A DNA stretch of 64,000 bases from Vibrio alfacsensis (lineage in GTDB: Bacteria > Pseudomonadota > Gammaproteobacteria > Enterobacterales > Vibrionaceae): assembly GCF_003544875.1 (NCBI RefSeq), contig NZ_CP032093.1:868001-932000 (forward strand). Direction: 5' to 3'. The notes beneath the pieces are model-generated. The model saw nothing but the letters and a program-made list of their open reading frames with translations, searched no databases and had not been told where the DNA came from. This document shows positions 9,213 to 19,378 of this stretch, one piece after another. The translations under genes and the position numbers were made by a program. The number at the start of each line of letters is the position of its first letter. Positions within the stretch are counted from its first letter, which is position 1.

Positions 9213-10677
9213 ATGCAAGGTTTGGCAAAGCTGCTTGTAATTGATGACGATGCTCCAAGTCGTCTAAATATAAGCAATATATTAGAATTTGTTGGAGAGT
9301 TGCGAAGCAGTCAGTACTGACCAGCTTGGTGATGTAGACTGGTCCGGAGTATGGGCTGGCTGTATCATAGGCAACGTATCTGCGGGGCGTGCAGCGACAA
9401 CATTGATGGCTCATCTAAGACAAGCGCACCATATCCCTTTGCTTGTTTTGGGGCCTTTCCCTCTATCGGTTGATGATCTACCTAACCTTGTTGGTGAATT
9501 AGAGCAGCCACTTAACTATCCACAGTTGAGTGAGGCGTTACGTCATTGTAAAGATTTTCTTGGGCGTAAAGGCGTCAACGTTGTAGCAAGCGCTCGTAAG
9601 AACACCCTTTTCCGTAGTCTTGTTGGTCAAAGCCGTGGTATTCAAGAAGTTCGTCATTTGATCGAACAAGTTTCTGGCACAGAAGCGAATGTATTGATCC
9701 TTGGTGAGTCTGGCACGGGTAAAGAAGTGGTTGCGCGTAATATTCATTACCATTCTGCATTCCGTAATGGACCATTTGTGCCAATTAACTGTGGTGCCAT
9801 CCCACCTGAGCTTTTGGAGAGCGAACTTTTTGGCCATGAGAAAGGTGCATTTACTGGTGCGCTGACTTCTCGCAAAGGCCGTTTTGAGTTGGCAGAGGGC
9901 GGTACTATCTTCCTTGATGAAATTGGCGATATGCCGATGTCAATGCAAGTGAAATTGCTGCGTGTTCTTCAAGAGCGATGTTTTGAACGTGTGGGTGGCA
10001 ACACGACGATTAAAGTGAACGTTCGTGTTGTTGCAGCAACGCATCGTAACTTAGAAACCATGATCGACGACGGCACATTCCGTGAAGATCTGTTCTACCG
10101 TCTCAATGTATTCCCAATTGAAATGCCAGCGCTTAAGGCCCGTAAACAAGACATTCCATTACTTCTTCAAGAGCTGATGACTCGATTAGAAGCAGAAGGT
10201 GGTCAGCCGATTTGTTTTACGCCACGGGCAATAAACTCATTGATGGAACATAATTGGCCAGGAAATGTTCGTGAACTTGCGAATCTAGTAGAGCGCATGA
10301 TCATTCTTTATCCAAACAGTCTGGTGGATGTCAATCACTTACCAACGAAGTATCGCTACAGTGATATTCCTGAGTTTCAGCCAGAAACCAATCCATTTAC
10401 GTCTGTTGAAGAACAAGAGCGTGACGTTTTCCAAGATATTTTCTCTGAAAACTTCAGCTTTGATGCTCAAAGTGATCTCGATCACAACGTAAATGCCCCA
10501 CAAGGCCTACCACCAGAGGGATTGAACCTCAAAGAGCTACTTGCAGATCTAGAAGTGAACATGATCAGTCAGGCGCTTGAAGCCCAAGGTGGCGTGGTTG
10601 CTCGTGCCGCGGATATGCTCGGAATGCGCCGCACCACATTGGTCGAGAAGATGCGCAAATACAATCTACATCGTTAG
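9213..10677 (+). CDS. flrA: Sigma-54 master regulator of flagellar genes FlrA/FlaK (frameshifted near the N-terminus)
   Basis: FleQ-family activator at the top of the polar flagellar cascade. The true start is ATG 9213 ([19 protein letters not shown]). The frame breaks near GGAGAG at 9294-9299; restoring two bases (an AG unit) joins it to the long downstream frame and gives 488 residues, the usual FlrA size. Domains are an N-terminal FleQ/receiver-like part (1-130), an AAA+ sigma-54 interaction domain with GESGTGKE at about 164-171 and GAFTGA at about 210-216, and a C-terminal Fis-type helix-turn-helix ([19 protein letters not shown]). A start at the TTG of 9289 would remove part of the N-terminal domain and is unlikely. 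A terminator follows, so it is transcribed alone. Confidence 0.88.
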
Positions 10678-10705
10678 ACATAACGCTTATTTGCTTTCCT
10701 ATATT

Positions 10706-10733
10706 CAAAACCCGCACCTTGCGGGTTTTGTTG
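10706..10733 (+). terminator. Terminator after flrA
   Basis: 10-bp perfect stem CAAAACCCGC / GCGGGTTTTG with loop ACCTT. The T-run is part of the stem's 3' arm. Confidence 0.85.
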
Positions 10734-10810
10734 CTTATGCATGTGTCAACTTATTGTCGCAGACTAACTTATAGTCTCTAACTAACTGGTTGATAAAATT
10801 GTAAAATGAT

Positions 10811-10826
10811 TGGTATATAAATTGCT
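10811..10826 (+). promoter_or_regulatory. Sigma-54 promoter of flrBC
   Basis: TTGGTATATAAATTGCT has the invariant GG (10812-10813) and GC (10824-10825) exactly ten bases apart. It lies about 48 bases before the flrB start. This fits flrBC as a class II operon activated by FlrA and RpoN. Confidence 0.8.
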
Positions 10827-10873
10827 TATCTAGCTATTTAGTTGTTAAATGGCGATATTTCGACAGGCAGTAC

Positions 10874-11905
10874 ATGAACAATAACACCAACCAATCCCAT
10901 CTCGATTCGGTAGAAAATCAAGTAGAGCGATACAAACAAGTATTGGATGTGATGCCTGCAGGGGTGATCTTACTTGATACACATGGTGTTGTTCGTGAAG
11001 CAAACCCAGAAGCACACCGAATTCTTGAGATTCCGTTAGTGAACGAAAAGTGGTTCACCATTATTCAAGCGGTTTTTGATCCGCGTGAGGATGACGGACA
11101 TGAAGTTTCATTGCGTAATGGTCGCAAAGTGCGTTTAGCGATCTCGGCTTCGACAACCGGGCAATTGATACTCATCACGGATTTAACGGAAACGCGGTTA
11201 TTGCAGTCACGAATCAGTGATTTGCAGCGTTTATCTTCTTTAGGTCGGATGGTTGCGTCATTGGCGCATCAAGTGAGGACGCCACTATCGAGTGCAATGT
11301 TGTACGCCTCTAACCTTGCCGCCCCAAATCTTCCACCAGCAACGAAAGATCGATTTCAAAGTAAATTAATGGATCGACTGCACGATTTGGAAAAGCAGGT
11401 AAATGATATGCTGCTTTTTGCCAAAGGTGGTGATAATAAAGTCATTAAGCCATTTAGCATTGCTCAGTTGGTTGCCGAATATCAGCCAATGGTCGAAACC
11501 GCGCTGAAGAACAATAACATTGACTACTTCCTTGAAGTCGAAGAAGAGCAGACCGAGCTGCTTGGCAACGCAAACGCCATTGCATCAGCACTAAGTAACT
11601 TAGTGATGAATGCGATTCAAATGTCAGGAAAAGAATCGCAAATTGATGTTTTTTTTCGTCCGGTGAACGGTGAATTGCGCATTTCTGTGCAAGACAGCGG
11701 TCCGGGCGTACCAAAAGAACTACAAGCCAAAATTATGGAGCCATTTTTCACCACACGTTCTCAAGGAACGGGGTTGGGGCTCGCGGTAGTTCAGATGGTT
11801 TGCCGTGCCCATGACGGTCGATTGGAACTTATTTCAGAGCAGGGTGATGGAGCCTGCTTTACGATGTGCATTCCGCTAGAGCGAGTGCAAGCAGAAGCGC
11901 AGTAA
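10874..11905 (+). CDS. flrB: Flagellar sensor histidine kinase FlrB/FlaL
   Basis: A 343-residue soluble histidine kinase with no membrane segment. A PAS-like domain (about 20-105) is followed by the dimerisation domain with His132 in SLAHQVRTPLSS, then the ATPase domain with an N-box (SNLVMNAIQM), G1 box (QDSGPGVP) and G2 box (GTGLGLAV). It phosphorylates FlrC. The next gene, flrC, begins 30 bases after its stop, and both are under the sigma-54 promoter at 10811. The ribosome site before ATG 10874 is weak. Confidence 0.92.
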   Translation: MNNNTNQSHLDSVENQVERYKQVLDVMPAGVILLDTHGVVREANPEAHRILEIPLVNEKWFTIIQAVFDPREDDGHEVSLRNGRKVRLAISASTTGQLILITDLTETRLLQSRISDLQRLSSLGRMVASLAHQVRTPLSSAMLYASNLAAPNLPPATKDRFQSKLMDRLHDLEKQVNDMLLFAKGGDNKVIKPFSIAQLVAEYQPMVETALKNNNIDYFLEVEEEQTELLGNANAIASALSNLVMNAIQMSGKESQIDVFFRPVNGELRISVQDSGPGVPKELQAKIMEPFFTTRSQGTGLGLAVVQMVCRAHDGRLELISEQGDGACFTMCIPLERVQAEAQ

Positions 11906-11934
11906 GCGGCTTTTGCGATAACAGGAGAATCATA

Positions 11935-13344
11935 ATGGCGCAAAGCAAAGTGCTGATCGTAGAAGACGATGAAGGTCTTCGTGAAGCCTTGGTCGATACT
12001 CTGGCTCTGGCAGGGTACGAATGGTTAGAAGCGGATTGTGCAGAAGACGCATTAGTGAAACTGAAGTCGAACGCAGTGGACATCGTCGTTTCTGATGTTC
12101 AAATGGCAGGTATGGGCGGCTTAGCGTTGCTTCGCAATATCAAACAGAATTGGCCAAATTTGCCGGTTCTTCTAATGACGGCGTACGCAAACATAGAAGA
12201 CGCCGTGTCGGCAATGAAAGAGGGTGCGATTGATTATATGGCGAAGCCATTTGCACCTGAAGTTCTGCTCAATATGGTGAGCCGTTATGCCCCTATCAAA
12301 AGTGATGATAACGGTGATGCGGTCGTAGCAGATGAAAAAAGCCTGCGTCTTCTTGCTTTGGCAGATAAAGTCGCGCGCACCGATGCAAACGTTATGATCT
12401 TGGGCCCAAGTGGTTCCGGTAAAGAGGTGATGTCTCGTTACATCCATAATGCTTCTCATCGTAAAGATGGCCCTTTTGTCGCCATCAACTGTGCGGCTAT
12501 TCCAGACAACATGTTGGAGGCGACCTTATTCGGATATGAGAAAGGGGCGTTTACCGGTGCGGTACAAGCGTGTCCGGGTAAGTTTGAACAGGCACAAGGC
12601 GGTACGATTTTGCTGGATGAAATCAGTGAAATGGATTTAAGCCTACAAGCGAAATTACTACGCGTATTACAAGAGCGCGAAGTGGAACGTTTAGGGAGCC
12701 GTAAGAGCATCAAGCTGGATGTGCGTGTGCTTGCAACGAGTAACCGTGATTTAAAACAGTATGTGTCAGAGGGTAACTTCCGTGAAGACTTGTACTACCG
12801 CTTAAATGTTTTCCCAATTTCGTGGCCAGCACTTTGCGAGCGTAAAGGTGATATCGCACCGCTGGCAACGCATCTTGCGGAGCGCCATTGCAGCAAGATG
12901 GGCATGCCAGTGCCAAAAATTTCTGATGTTGCATTGGAGAAGCTACTTCAATATCCATGGCCGGGTAACGTCCGTGAATTAGACAACGTGGTTCAACGTG
13001 CACTGATTTTGAGTGAAAACGGTGACATTGATGCAGAACATATTTTGCTAGAGGGTGTAGATTGGCAAGATGCGAGCAGTCTTCAGCATGTTGTTCAAAA
13101 TGCTCATGTCATTGTGCCGGATGTTAAACCGGTTGCTCAAGCGGAACCGACGCACCGTGCGGCGGCTGGTAGTGAGGGGCTTGGTGGGGAGTTGCGCGAT
13201 CAAGAGTATGCCATCATTCTAGAAACCTTGATTGAGTGTAACGGCCGGCGTAAAGAAATGGCCGATAAACTGGGTATCAGCCCACGAACGTTGCGCTATA
13301 AACTCGCCAAAATGCGTGATGCAGGTATCGATATTCCGGCTTAG
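11935..13344 (+). CDS. flrC: Flagellar response regulator and sigma-54 activator FlrC/FlaM
   Basis: NtrC-type response regulator of 469 residues. The receiver domain has the acidic pair Glu10-Asp11 and phospho-acceptor Asp54 in VSDVQMAG. The AAA+ domain has GPSGSGKE and GAFTGA, and a C-terminal Fis-type helix-turn-helix (MADKLGISPRTLRYKLAKM) closes the protein. With RpoN it activates class III genes (fliE, fliK and flhA units here). The start is ATG 11935 behind ACAGGAGAATCATA; the longer frame from 11866 overlaps flrB and lacks a ribosome site. The frame is intact. Confidence 0.93.
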   Translation: MAQSKVLIVEDDEGLREALVDTLALAGYEWLEADCAEDALVKLKSNAVDIVVSDVQMAGMGGLALLRNIKQNWPNLPVLLMTAYANIEDAVSAMKEGAIDYMAKPFAPEVLLNMVSRYAPIKSDDNGDAVVADEKSLRLLALADKVARTDANVMILGPSGSGKEVMSRYIHNASHRKDGPFVAINCAAIPDNMLEATLFGYEKGAFTGAVQACPGKFEQAQGGTILLDEISEMDLSLQAKLLRVLQEREVERLGSRKSIKLDVRVLATSNRDLKQYVSEGNFREDLYYRLNVFPISWPALCERKGDIAPLATHLAERHCSKMGMPVPKISDVALEKLLQYPWPGNVRELDNVVQRALILSENGDIDAEHILLEGVDWQDASSLQHVVQNAHVIVPDVKPVAQAEPTHRAAAGSEGLGGELRDQEYAIILETLIECNGRRKEMADKLGISPRTLRYKLAKMRDAGIDIPA

Positions 13345-13401
13345 TCGCGACATGCGTAGCCATAAGATTAAAGAGTGGTTAAACTGCAACGCTTTTGTCT
13401 T

Positions 13402-13418
13402 ATGGCACGCTAATTGCT
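13402..13418 (+). promoter_or_regulatory. Sigma-54 promoter of the fliEFGHIJ unit
   Basis: TGGCACGCTAATTGCTG matches the consensus TGGCAC-N5-TTGC fully, with GG at 13403 and GC at 13415 ten bases apart. It is the best sigma-54 element in the window and lies about 55 bases before fliE. Confidence 0.9.
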
Positions 13419-13470
13419 GTGTCAAAAAAACAGTTTTATTAATAGTCAAAGTTTTGGCTTAGAGGTGACA

Positions 13471-13782
13471 ATGAAAGTTGATGGTATTCAAGCAGAAATG
13501 CGCGCCATGATGGTTGGGGCAACGAATGCAACGCCAGTTGGAACAGGCGCACAAGTTGGGGCAGATTTTGGTGATCTGCTCACTAAAGCCATCAATAATG
13601 TCAACTCACTTCAAAAAACATCAGGCGATCTTCAAACACGTTTTGACCGTGGCGATGCAGATGTCTCTTTATCTGATGTGATGATTGCTCGTAACAAATC
13701 CAGTGTTGCTTTCGAGGCCACTGTCCAAATCCGCAATAAACTCGTTGAGGCTTACAAAGACCTCATGAACATGCCAGTGTAA
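13471..13782 (+). CDS. fliE: Flagellar hook-basal body adaptor FliE
   Basis: A 103-residue rod protein that links the MS ring to the proximal rod. The ATG at 13471 follows AGAGGTGACA. The C-terminal part (GDADVSLSDVMIARNKSSVAFEA followed by a helix ending LMNMPV) is the conserved FliE core. It is the first gene of the sigma-54 unit, and fliF begins 15 bases after its stop. It is exported without a cleaved signal peptide. Confidence 0.93.
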   Translation: MKVDGIQAEMRAMMVGATNATPVGTGAQVGADFGDLLTKAINNVNSLQKTSGDLQTRFDRGDADVSLSDVMIARNKSSVAFEATVQIRNKLVEAYKDLMNMPV

Positions 13783-13797
13783 TTTTAGGTAATAAGT

Positions 13798-15539
13798 GTG
13801 GCAGACAAGTCTACAGATTTAACCGTTAGCAATGGTGGCTCAGATGGCGCACTGATTGCGAGCTCCGATCTTGACGTTGAGGGGCAAAACCCTGATCTCG
13901 AAGAGCGTAGCGCTTCCAAATTTGATATGGCCGTAGGTGACCTCGATTTACTTCGACAAGTCGTACTCGTGCTTTCAATCTCTATCTGTGTTGCTTTGAT
14001 TGTGATGCTGTTCTTTTGGGTAAAAGAACCAGAGATGCGTCCGCTTGGTGTGTATGAGACAGAAGAGCTGATCCCTGTACTGGATTATCTCGACCAGCAA
14101 CAGATCAATTACAAGCTTGATGGTAACAATGTTTCTGTCGAGTCGAGTGAATATAACTCGATTAAACTTGGGATGGTGCGCGCTGGTGTAAATAAACCAA
14201 CAGAAGCTGGCGATGATATCTTATTGCAAGATATGGGTTTTGGTGTTTCTCAGCGTTTAGAGCAAGAACGATTAAAGCTCAGCCGCGAGCGTCAACTTGC
14301 ACAAGCCATCGAAGAAATGAAGCAAGTTCGTAAAGCTCGAGTGTTGCTTGCATTGCCAAAGCACAGTGTCTTTGTTCGCCATAATCAAGAAGCGTCTGCC
14401 TCCGTTTTTTTAACCCTTTCGACAGGCGCTAACCTTAAGCAAGGGGAAGTGGATTCTATCGTTGATATGGTCGCCAGTGCGGTACCAAGCATGAAGACGT
14501 CACGTATCACGGTAACAGACCAACATGGCCGTTTATTGAGTTCTGGGTCGCAAGACCCGGCATCGGCTGCGCGCCGTAAAGAACAAGAGCTAGAGCGAAG
14601 CCAAGAGCAGGCACTGCGTGAAAAAATCGACTCAGTATTGTTGCCGATTCTTGGTTTCGGTAATTACACCGCACAAGTGGATATCCAGATGGATTTCAGT
14701 GCGGTTGAGCAAACACGTAAACGCTTTGATCCGAATACACCAGCCACTCGCAGCGAGTATGCATTGGAAGATTACAATAACGGTAATATGGTGGCGGGTA
14801 TTCCAGGAGCATTAAGTAACCAACCCCAGCAGATGCTTCTATTCCGCAAGATGTTGCTCAAATGAAAGATGGTTCGGCGATGGGGCAAGGCTCGGTTCGC
14901 AAAGAATCGACACGAAATTTTGAACTTGATACTACCATCAGTCATGAACGTAAACAGACCGGAACGTTGGCACGTCAAACCGTATCGGTTGCAATCAAAA
15001 ACCGCACTCACGTTAATCCAGACACCGGAGAAGTGACTCATACGCCAATGTCGGAAGCTGAAATCAATGCGATTCGTCAGGTTCTCATTGGTACGGTTGG
15101 CTTTGATGAGTCTCGCGGTGACTTGCTGAATGTACTAAGCGTAAAGTTTGCTGAGCCAGAAATGGAGCAGTTGGTTGAGCCACCGATTTGGGAGCACCAG
15201 AACTTCAGTGAGTGGGTGCGTTGGTTTGCAAGTGCACTGGTGATTATCGTCGTTGTCCTTGTACTTGTTCGCCCAGCAATGAAGAAACTGCTTAACCCTG
15301 CTGGCAGTGATGAAGATGAAATGTATGGACCAGATGGCCTACCAATTGGTGCGAATGGTGAAACCAGCTTGATTGGTAGTGACATCGAGGGCGGTGAATT
15401 GTTCGAATTTGGTTCGAGCATCGATCTGCCAAATCTACATAAAGATGAAGACGTATTGAAAGCGGTTCGTGCACTGGTTGCCAATGAACCAGAGCTTGCG
15501 GCTCAAGTTGTGAAAAACTGGATGAATGACAATGGCTAA
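13798..15539 (+). CDS. fliF: MS-ring protein FliF (one-base frameshift in this sequence)
   Basis: Inner membrane ring that houses the export gate and carries the C-ring. The start is GTG 13798. The N-terminal membrane segment (about residues 60-80, LVLSISICVALIVMLFFW), the YscJ-like ring-building motifs, a second membrane segment (VRWFASALVIIVVVLVLV) and the C-terminal FliG-binding tail (ending AAQVVKNWMNDNG) are all present. The frame breaks in CCCC at 14824-14827. One extra C joins the halves into 580 residues, the normal Vibrio length. The break is almost certainly a base-calling loss, since a true FliF null would make the whole region useless. Confidence 0.9.
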
Positions 15540-16587
15540 CGACATCGTAGCGCAAAATGACAACGGCGCAGGTTTGCCGGTTGAGTTTGATGCTTCAACC
15601 ATTACAGGTGAAGAAAAAGCAGCGATTTTGCTGTTAAGTCTCAACGAACAAGATGCTGCAGGTATTATTCGTCACTTAGAACCCAAACAGGTTCAACGTG
15701 TTGGTAGTGCGATGGCACGAGCAAAAGATCTTAGCCAAGAGAAAGTCTCTGCGGTGCATCGAACATTCTTAGAAGACATTCAGAAATACACCAATATTGG
15801 TATGGGCAGCGAAGACTTTATGCGTAACGCCTTGGTGGCAGCATTAGGCGAAGACAAAGCCAATAACTTGGTGGACCAAATCCTATTGGGTACGGGTTCA
15901 AAAGGTCTAGATTCATTGAAATGGATGGATCCACGTCAAGTAGCCAGCATTATTGTGAATGAACACCCTCAGATCCAAACCATCGTATTGTCCTACTTGG
16001 AAGCGGATCAATCAGCGGAAATTCTTTCTCAGTTCCCAGAGCGCGTGCGTTTGGATCTGATGATGCGTATTGCTAACCTAGAAGAAGTTCAGCCATCAGC
16101 ACTGGCCGAGCTGAACGAAATCATGGAGAAGCAGTTTGCAGGTCAAGCGGGTGCACAAGCCGCGAAGATTGGCGGCTTGAAAGCAGCAGCAGAAATCATG
16201 AACTACCTAGACAACAACGTCGAGGGAATCTTGATGGAGCAAATCCGCGATCAAGACGAAGACATGGCAACGCAAATTCAAGATCTTATGTTTGTGTTCG
16301 AAAACTTGGTGGAAGTGGACGACCAAGGTATTCAGAAATTGCTGCGTGATGTTCCGCAAGATGTGCTTCAACGTGCCCTTAAAGGTGCTGATGATTCTCT
16401 GCGTGAGAAAGTCTTCAAGAACATGTCTAAGCGTGCCGCTGAGATGATGCGTGATGATATCGAAGCAATGCCACCAGTTCGTGTTGCCGATGTTGAAGCG
16501 GCTCAAAAAGAAATCTTGGCGATTGCCCGTCGTATGGCCGATGCAGGTGAAATCATGTTGTCTGGCGGCGCAGACGAGTTCTTATAA
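15532..16587 (+). CDS. fliG: Flagellar motor switch protein FliG
   Basis: C-ring rotor protein that contacts the stator. It has 351 residues from the ATG at 15532 (MANDIVAQNDNGAG); an ATG six bases upstream is possible. It overlaps the fliF stop, consistent with translational coupling. The N-terminal FliF-binding domain includes EEKAAILLLSLNEQDAAGIIRHLEP. The middle domain carries EHPQIQTIVLSYLE, an EHPQ motif. The C-terminal domain has the charged torque helix (DDSLREKVFKNMSKRAAEMM). The frame is intact. Confidence 0.94.
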   Translation: MANDIVAQNDNGAGLPVEFDASTITGEEKAAILLLSLNEQDAAGIIRHLEPKQVQRVGSAMARAKDLSQEKVSAVHRTFLEDIQKYTNIGMGSEDFMRNALVAALGEDKANNLVDQILLGTGSKGLDSLKWMDPRQVASIIVNEHPQIQTIVLSYLEADQSAEILSQFPERVRLDLMMRIANLEEVQPSALAELNEIMEKQFAGQAGAQAAKIGGLKAAAEIMNYLDNNVEGILMEQIRDQDEDMATQIQDLMFVFENLVEVDDQGIQKLLRDVPQDVLQRALKGADDSLREKVFKNMSKRAAEMMRDDIEAMPPVRVADVEAAQKEILAIARRMADAGEIMLSGGADEFL

Positions 16588-16595
16588 TCTCTTTT

Positions 16596-16664
16596 AGCGT
16601 TCTTCATTGCAGTGAAGAACGCTGACTCCCTCCTTTCCTCACCAATCACTTGTTACGATTGGTG
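16596..16664 (+). other. Two perfect hairpins between fliG and fliH
   Basis: The first is AGCGTTCTTCA (16596-16606) with TGAAGAACGCT (16613-16623), an 11-bp stem with a 6-base loop. The second is CACCAATC (16640-16647) with GATTGGTG (16657-16664), an 8-bp stem. Neither is followed by a T-run (CTCCCTCC and TAATAAAC follow), so classical termination is unlikely. They lie inside the operon and may mark RNA processing, attenuation or differential stability. Confidence 0.7.
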
Positions 16665-16701
16665 TAATAAACGTGTAATCACAATAAACGGTAGACGACT
16701 C

Positions 16702-17502
16702 ATGGTTGGCGATAGAAAACGTGGATTTATCCGTCCTGATGAAGACGATGCGATGATCGAACCTCAACGTTGGGGTTTGCCGGATTATGGTGAGCCTAAA
16801 GCAAAGCAAGCCAAAGAAACCGCCTTTAATTACGACCCTGGTTGGGTACCTAGCTTCGATGAGCCTGAAGAAGAACAAGCATTCGAACTCACCGAAGAGC
16901 AGATTGAACTGATCAAGCAAGGAGCCTATCAAGAGGGCTTGTATCAAGGTCAAGAAGCGGGCTTTAAACAGGGCTATGACAAAGGCAAAGAAGAAGGTCT
17001 ACAAGCGGGACATGCAGAAGGTCTTGAAGCTGGTAAAGCGGAAGGGGTGACTGCGGGTCAAGAGTATATTCAACAGCAAGTCGAAACATTCATGAACTTA
17101 GCGAACCAATTCGCGCAACCCTTGGAGCTAATGAACGCTCAGGTAGAAAAGCAATTGGTCGACATGGTGCTTTGCTTAGTGAAAGAAGTCGTGCACGTTG
17201 AAGTACAAACCAATCCTCAAATTATCTTAGATACTGTCAAGCAGTCTGTGGAAGTATTGCCAATTTCTGGGCATCCAATTACGTTGCATTTGCATCCAGA
17301 TGATATCGCGATTATTCGTTCTGCTTATGGTGAAGAAGATCTGGATTGTCGCAATTGGACGTTGGTTTCCGAACCATCTCTGAATCGTGGGGACTTGCAG
17401 ATTGAAGCGGGAGAATCGAGCATCAACTACCGCATGGAAGAACGGATTAAAAGCGTGTTGAACAGCTTCTGTGGAGCGAACCGCCATCAAGGAGGCGAGT
17501 AG
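16702..17502 (+). CDS. fliH: Flagellar export regulator FliH
   Basis: Stator-like partner and negative regulator of the export ATPase FliI. It has 266 residues from ATG 16702 (MVGDRKRGFIRPDEDDAM). The longer frame from 16612 runs through the two hairpins and lacks a ribosome site. A central glycine-rich repeat (GxxxG pattern: QEGLYQGQEAGFKQGYDKGK and onward, about residues 76-120) is the hallmark FliH helix-packing segment, followed by a C-terminal FliI-binding domain. fliI starts three bases after the stop. Confidence 0.9.
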   Translation: MVGDRKRGFIRPDEDDAMIEPQRWGLPDYGEPKAKQAKETAFNYDPGWVPSFDEPEEEQAFELTEEQIELIKQGAYQEGLYQGQEAGFKQGYDKGKEEGLQAGHAEGLEAGKAEGVTAGQEYIQQQVETFMNLANQFAQPLELMNAQVEKQLVDMVLCLVKEVVHVEVQTNPQIILDTVKQSVEVLPISGHPITLHLHPDDIAIIRSAYGEEDLDCRNWTLVSEPSLNRGDLQIEAGESSINYRMEERIKSVLNSFCGANRHQGGE

Positions 17503-17505
17503 CGA

Positions 17506-18825
17506 ATGCTAGCTTTGGCGGACCGTTTAAAGAACTATAAGGTCGAGGGATTAACGACGCGTCCCGTTGCGTCTGGCAAACTAGTTCGTGTGGTTGGTTT
17601 AACCTTAGAGGCAACCGGGTGTCGAGCTCCCATCGGCAGTTTGTGTCTCGTAGAAACCATGTCCGGTCATATGGAAGCCGAAGTAGTGGGCTTCTCAGGC
17701 GACAACCTTTTCTTAATGCCAAGTGAACAGATCACGGGCATCTTACCGGGCGCAAAAGTGACGCCACTAACCAGTGAAGCGGGTCTGCCTGTTGGTATGG
17801 AACTGCTTGGCCGAGTGATTGATGGGGTTGGGAATCCACTCGATGGTCTTGGCCCAATCTATACTGAGCAACGCGCTTCTTTTAATGCCGAGCCTATTAA
17901 CCCATTGGCACGTAAGCCTATCTCTGAGCCACTTGATGTCGGCTTAAAAGCCATCAATGGCTTGCTGACGGTTGGTAAAGGTCAGCGTATCGGTCTGTTT
18001 GCGGGTTCCGGTGTGGGTAAGTCGGTGACATTAGGCATGATGACTCGTGGTACTACCGCACAAGTGGTAGTTGTAGGACTGATTGGTGAGCGTGGACGCG
18101 AAGTAAAAGAGTTTATTGAAGAAATTTTAGGTGAAGAGGGACGCCGTCGCTCAGTCGTGGTTGCCGCGCCAGCGGATGCTTCTCCTTTGATGCGTTTAAA
18201 AGGTTGTCAAACTTCATTGACGATTGCGGAATACTTCCGTGACCAAGGCCTAGATGTATTATTGCTGATGGACTCGTTAACCCGTTTTGCTCAGGCGCAG
18301 CGTGAAATCGCGCTGTCTGTTGGTGAGCCTCCTGCTACCAAAGGTTATCCGCCGTCGGTGTTTGCTAAATTGCCAGCGCTGGTGGAACGAGCAGGTAATG
18401 GCAGTCCGGAACAAGGGTCAATCACGGCTTTCTTTACGGTTCTTACGGAGGGGGATGATCTTCAAGACCCAATCGCAGACGCGTCTCGTGCGATCCTTGA
18501 CGGCCACATTGTGTTATCGCGAGAAATGGCGGATGCAGGTCATTATCCTGCCATTGATGTTGAAAAATCAGTCAGCCGTGTGATGCCGCAAATCACCACC
18601 GAAGAGCATGTTCTTATGTCGAAAGCGGTGCGTCAGGTCCTGTCTATTTGTCGTAAGAATCAAGATTTGGTGTCGATTGGTGCATACAAGCCAGGCACCG
18701 ATCCGGCCATCGATGGCGCATTTACGCTTAAACCAAGATTGGATGATTACTTGCAACAACGCATGAAAGAATCGGTGCCATACGATATGTGCGTCAACAT
18801 GCTAAGAAACATTCTGGGCGGTTAA
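17506..18825 (+). CDS. fliI: Flagellar type III export ATPase FliI
   Basis: Hexameric ATPase that energises unloading of export substrates. It has 439 residues. The P-loop GSGVGKS is at 167-173, and the Walker B region lies in [20 protein letters not shown]. The N-terminal part includes the F1-like beta barrel. The conserved segment [20 protein letters not shown] is typical of the family. It follows fliH by three bases and precedes fliJ by six. The frame is intact. Confidence 0.95.
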   Translation: MLALADRLKNYKVEGLTTRPVASGKLVRVVGLTLEATGCRAPIGSLCLVETMSGHMEAEVVGFSGDNLFLMPSEQITGILPGAKVTPLTSEAGLPVGMELLGRVIDGVGNPLDGLGPIYTEQRASFNAEPINPLARKPISEPLDVGLKAINGLLTVGKGQRIGLFAGSGVGKSVTLGMMTRGTTAQVVVVGLIGERGREVKEFIEEILGEEGRRRSVVVAAPADASPLMRLKGCQTSLTIAEYFRDQGLDVLLLMDSLTRFAQAQREIALSVGEPPATKGYPPSVFAKLPALVERAGNGSPEQGSITAFFTVLTEGDDLQDPIADASRAILDGHIVLSREMADAGHYPAIDVEKSVSRVMPQITTEEHVLMSKAVRQVLSICRKNQDLVSIGAYKPGTDPAIDGAFTLKPRLDDYLQQRMKESVPYDMCVNMLRNILGG

Positions 18826-18831
18826 TCGTAA

Positions 18832-19275
18832 ATGGAAAATGCAATGGATTTCCTGCTCGAGCAGGCGAAAGAACGAGAAGACCAAGCCGTATTAGCCCTC
18901 AATAAAGCGCGAACAGAGCTGGATGATTACTATCGTCAAGTTGAACAAATTGAAAAGTACCGATTGGATTATTGCCAACAGTTAGTCGATCGCGGAAAGG
19001 GAGGTTTAACGGCTAGCCAGTATGGCCATTTAAATCGTTTCTTGACTCAATTAGATGAAACTTTATCTAAGCAAAAACAAGCAGAAAACCACTTCAAATA
19101 CCAAGTTGAAAACTGCCAAGATTACTGGCTGAACATGCGTAAAGAACGCATGTCGTATGAGTGGATGATCGAAAAACGAGCCAAAGAAAAACAAGCATTA
19201 GAAGCCAAACGAGAACAAAAGCAAATGGATGAGTTCTCTACCTTGCTCTATAGCCGTAAACCAAGGCCATTTTAA
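18832..19275 (+). CDS. fliJ: Flagellar export chaperone FliJ
   Basis: A 147-residue protein that is almost wholly alpha-helical coiled coil, as expected for FliJ, the central stalk of the FliI ring and chaperone escort. Charged heptad-like segments run from about residue 5 to 135 (AKEREDQAVLALNKARTEL; KQKQAENHFKYQVENCQDYW). It starts six bases after fliI. An alternative ATG is two codons downstream. It is the last gene of the fliE unit; 288 bases with a new sigma-54 promoter follow. Confidence 0.88.
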   Translation: MENAMDFLLEQAKEREDQAVLALNKARTELDDYYRQVEQIEKYRLDYCQQLVDRGKGGLTASQYGHLNRFLTQLDETLSKQKQAENHFKYQVENCQDYWLNMRKERMSYEWMIEKRAKEKQALEAKREQKQMDEFSTLLYSRKPRPF

Positions 19276-19362
19276 GCCCCAATACTAACCTGTAGCGCTT
19301 TCGTCACTCGCGATGACCTGTTGAGCGTGATGTTGATATCGTCAGAAAAACATCAGTAGGTT

Positions 19363-19378
19363 TGGCGTGATTTTTGCA
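19363..19378 (+). promoter_or_regulatory. Sigma-54 promoter of the fliKLMNOPQR-flhB unit
   Basis: TTGGCGTGATTTTTGCAG has GG (19364-19365) and GC (19376-19377) exactly ten bases apart. Transcription would begin about 175 bases before fliK, giving an unusually long leader. The rest of 19276-19563 shows no gene. Confidence 0.8.

Noticed and set aside
9221..9237. Possible sigma-54 site TTGGCAAAGCTGCTTG at the start of flrA
   Set aside because: The GG to GC spacing is wrong and it lies within the flrA coding sequence.
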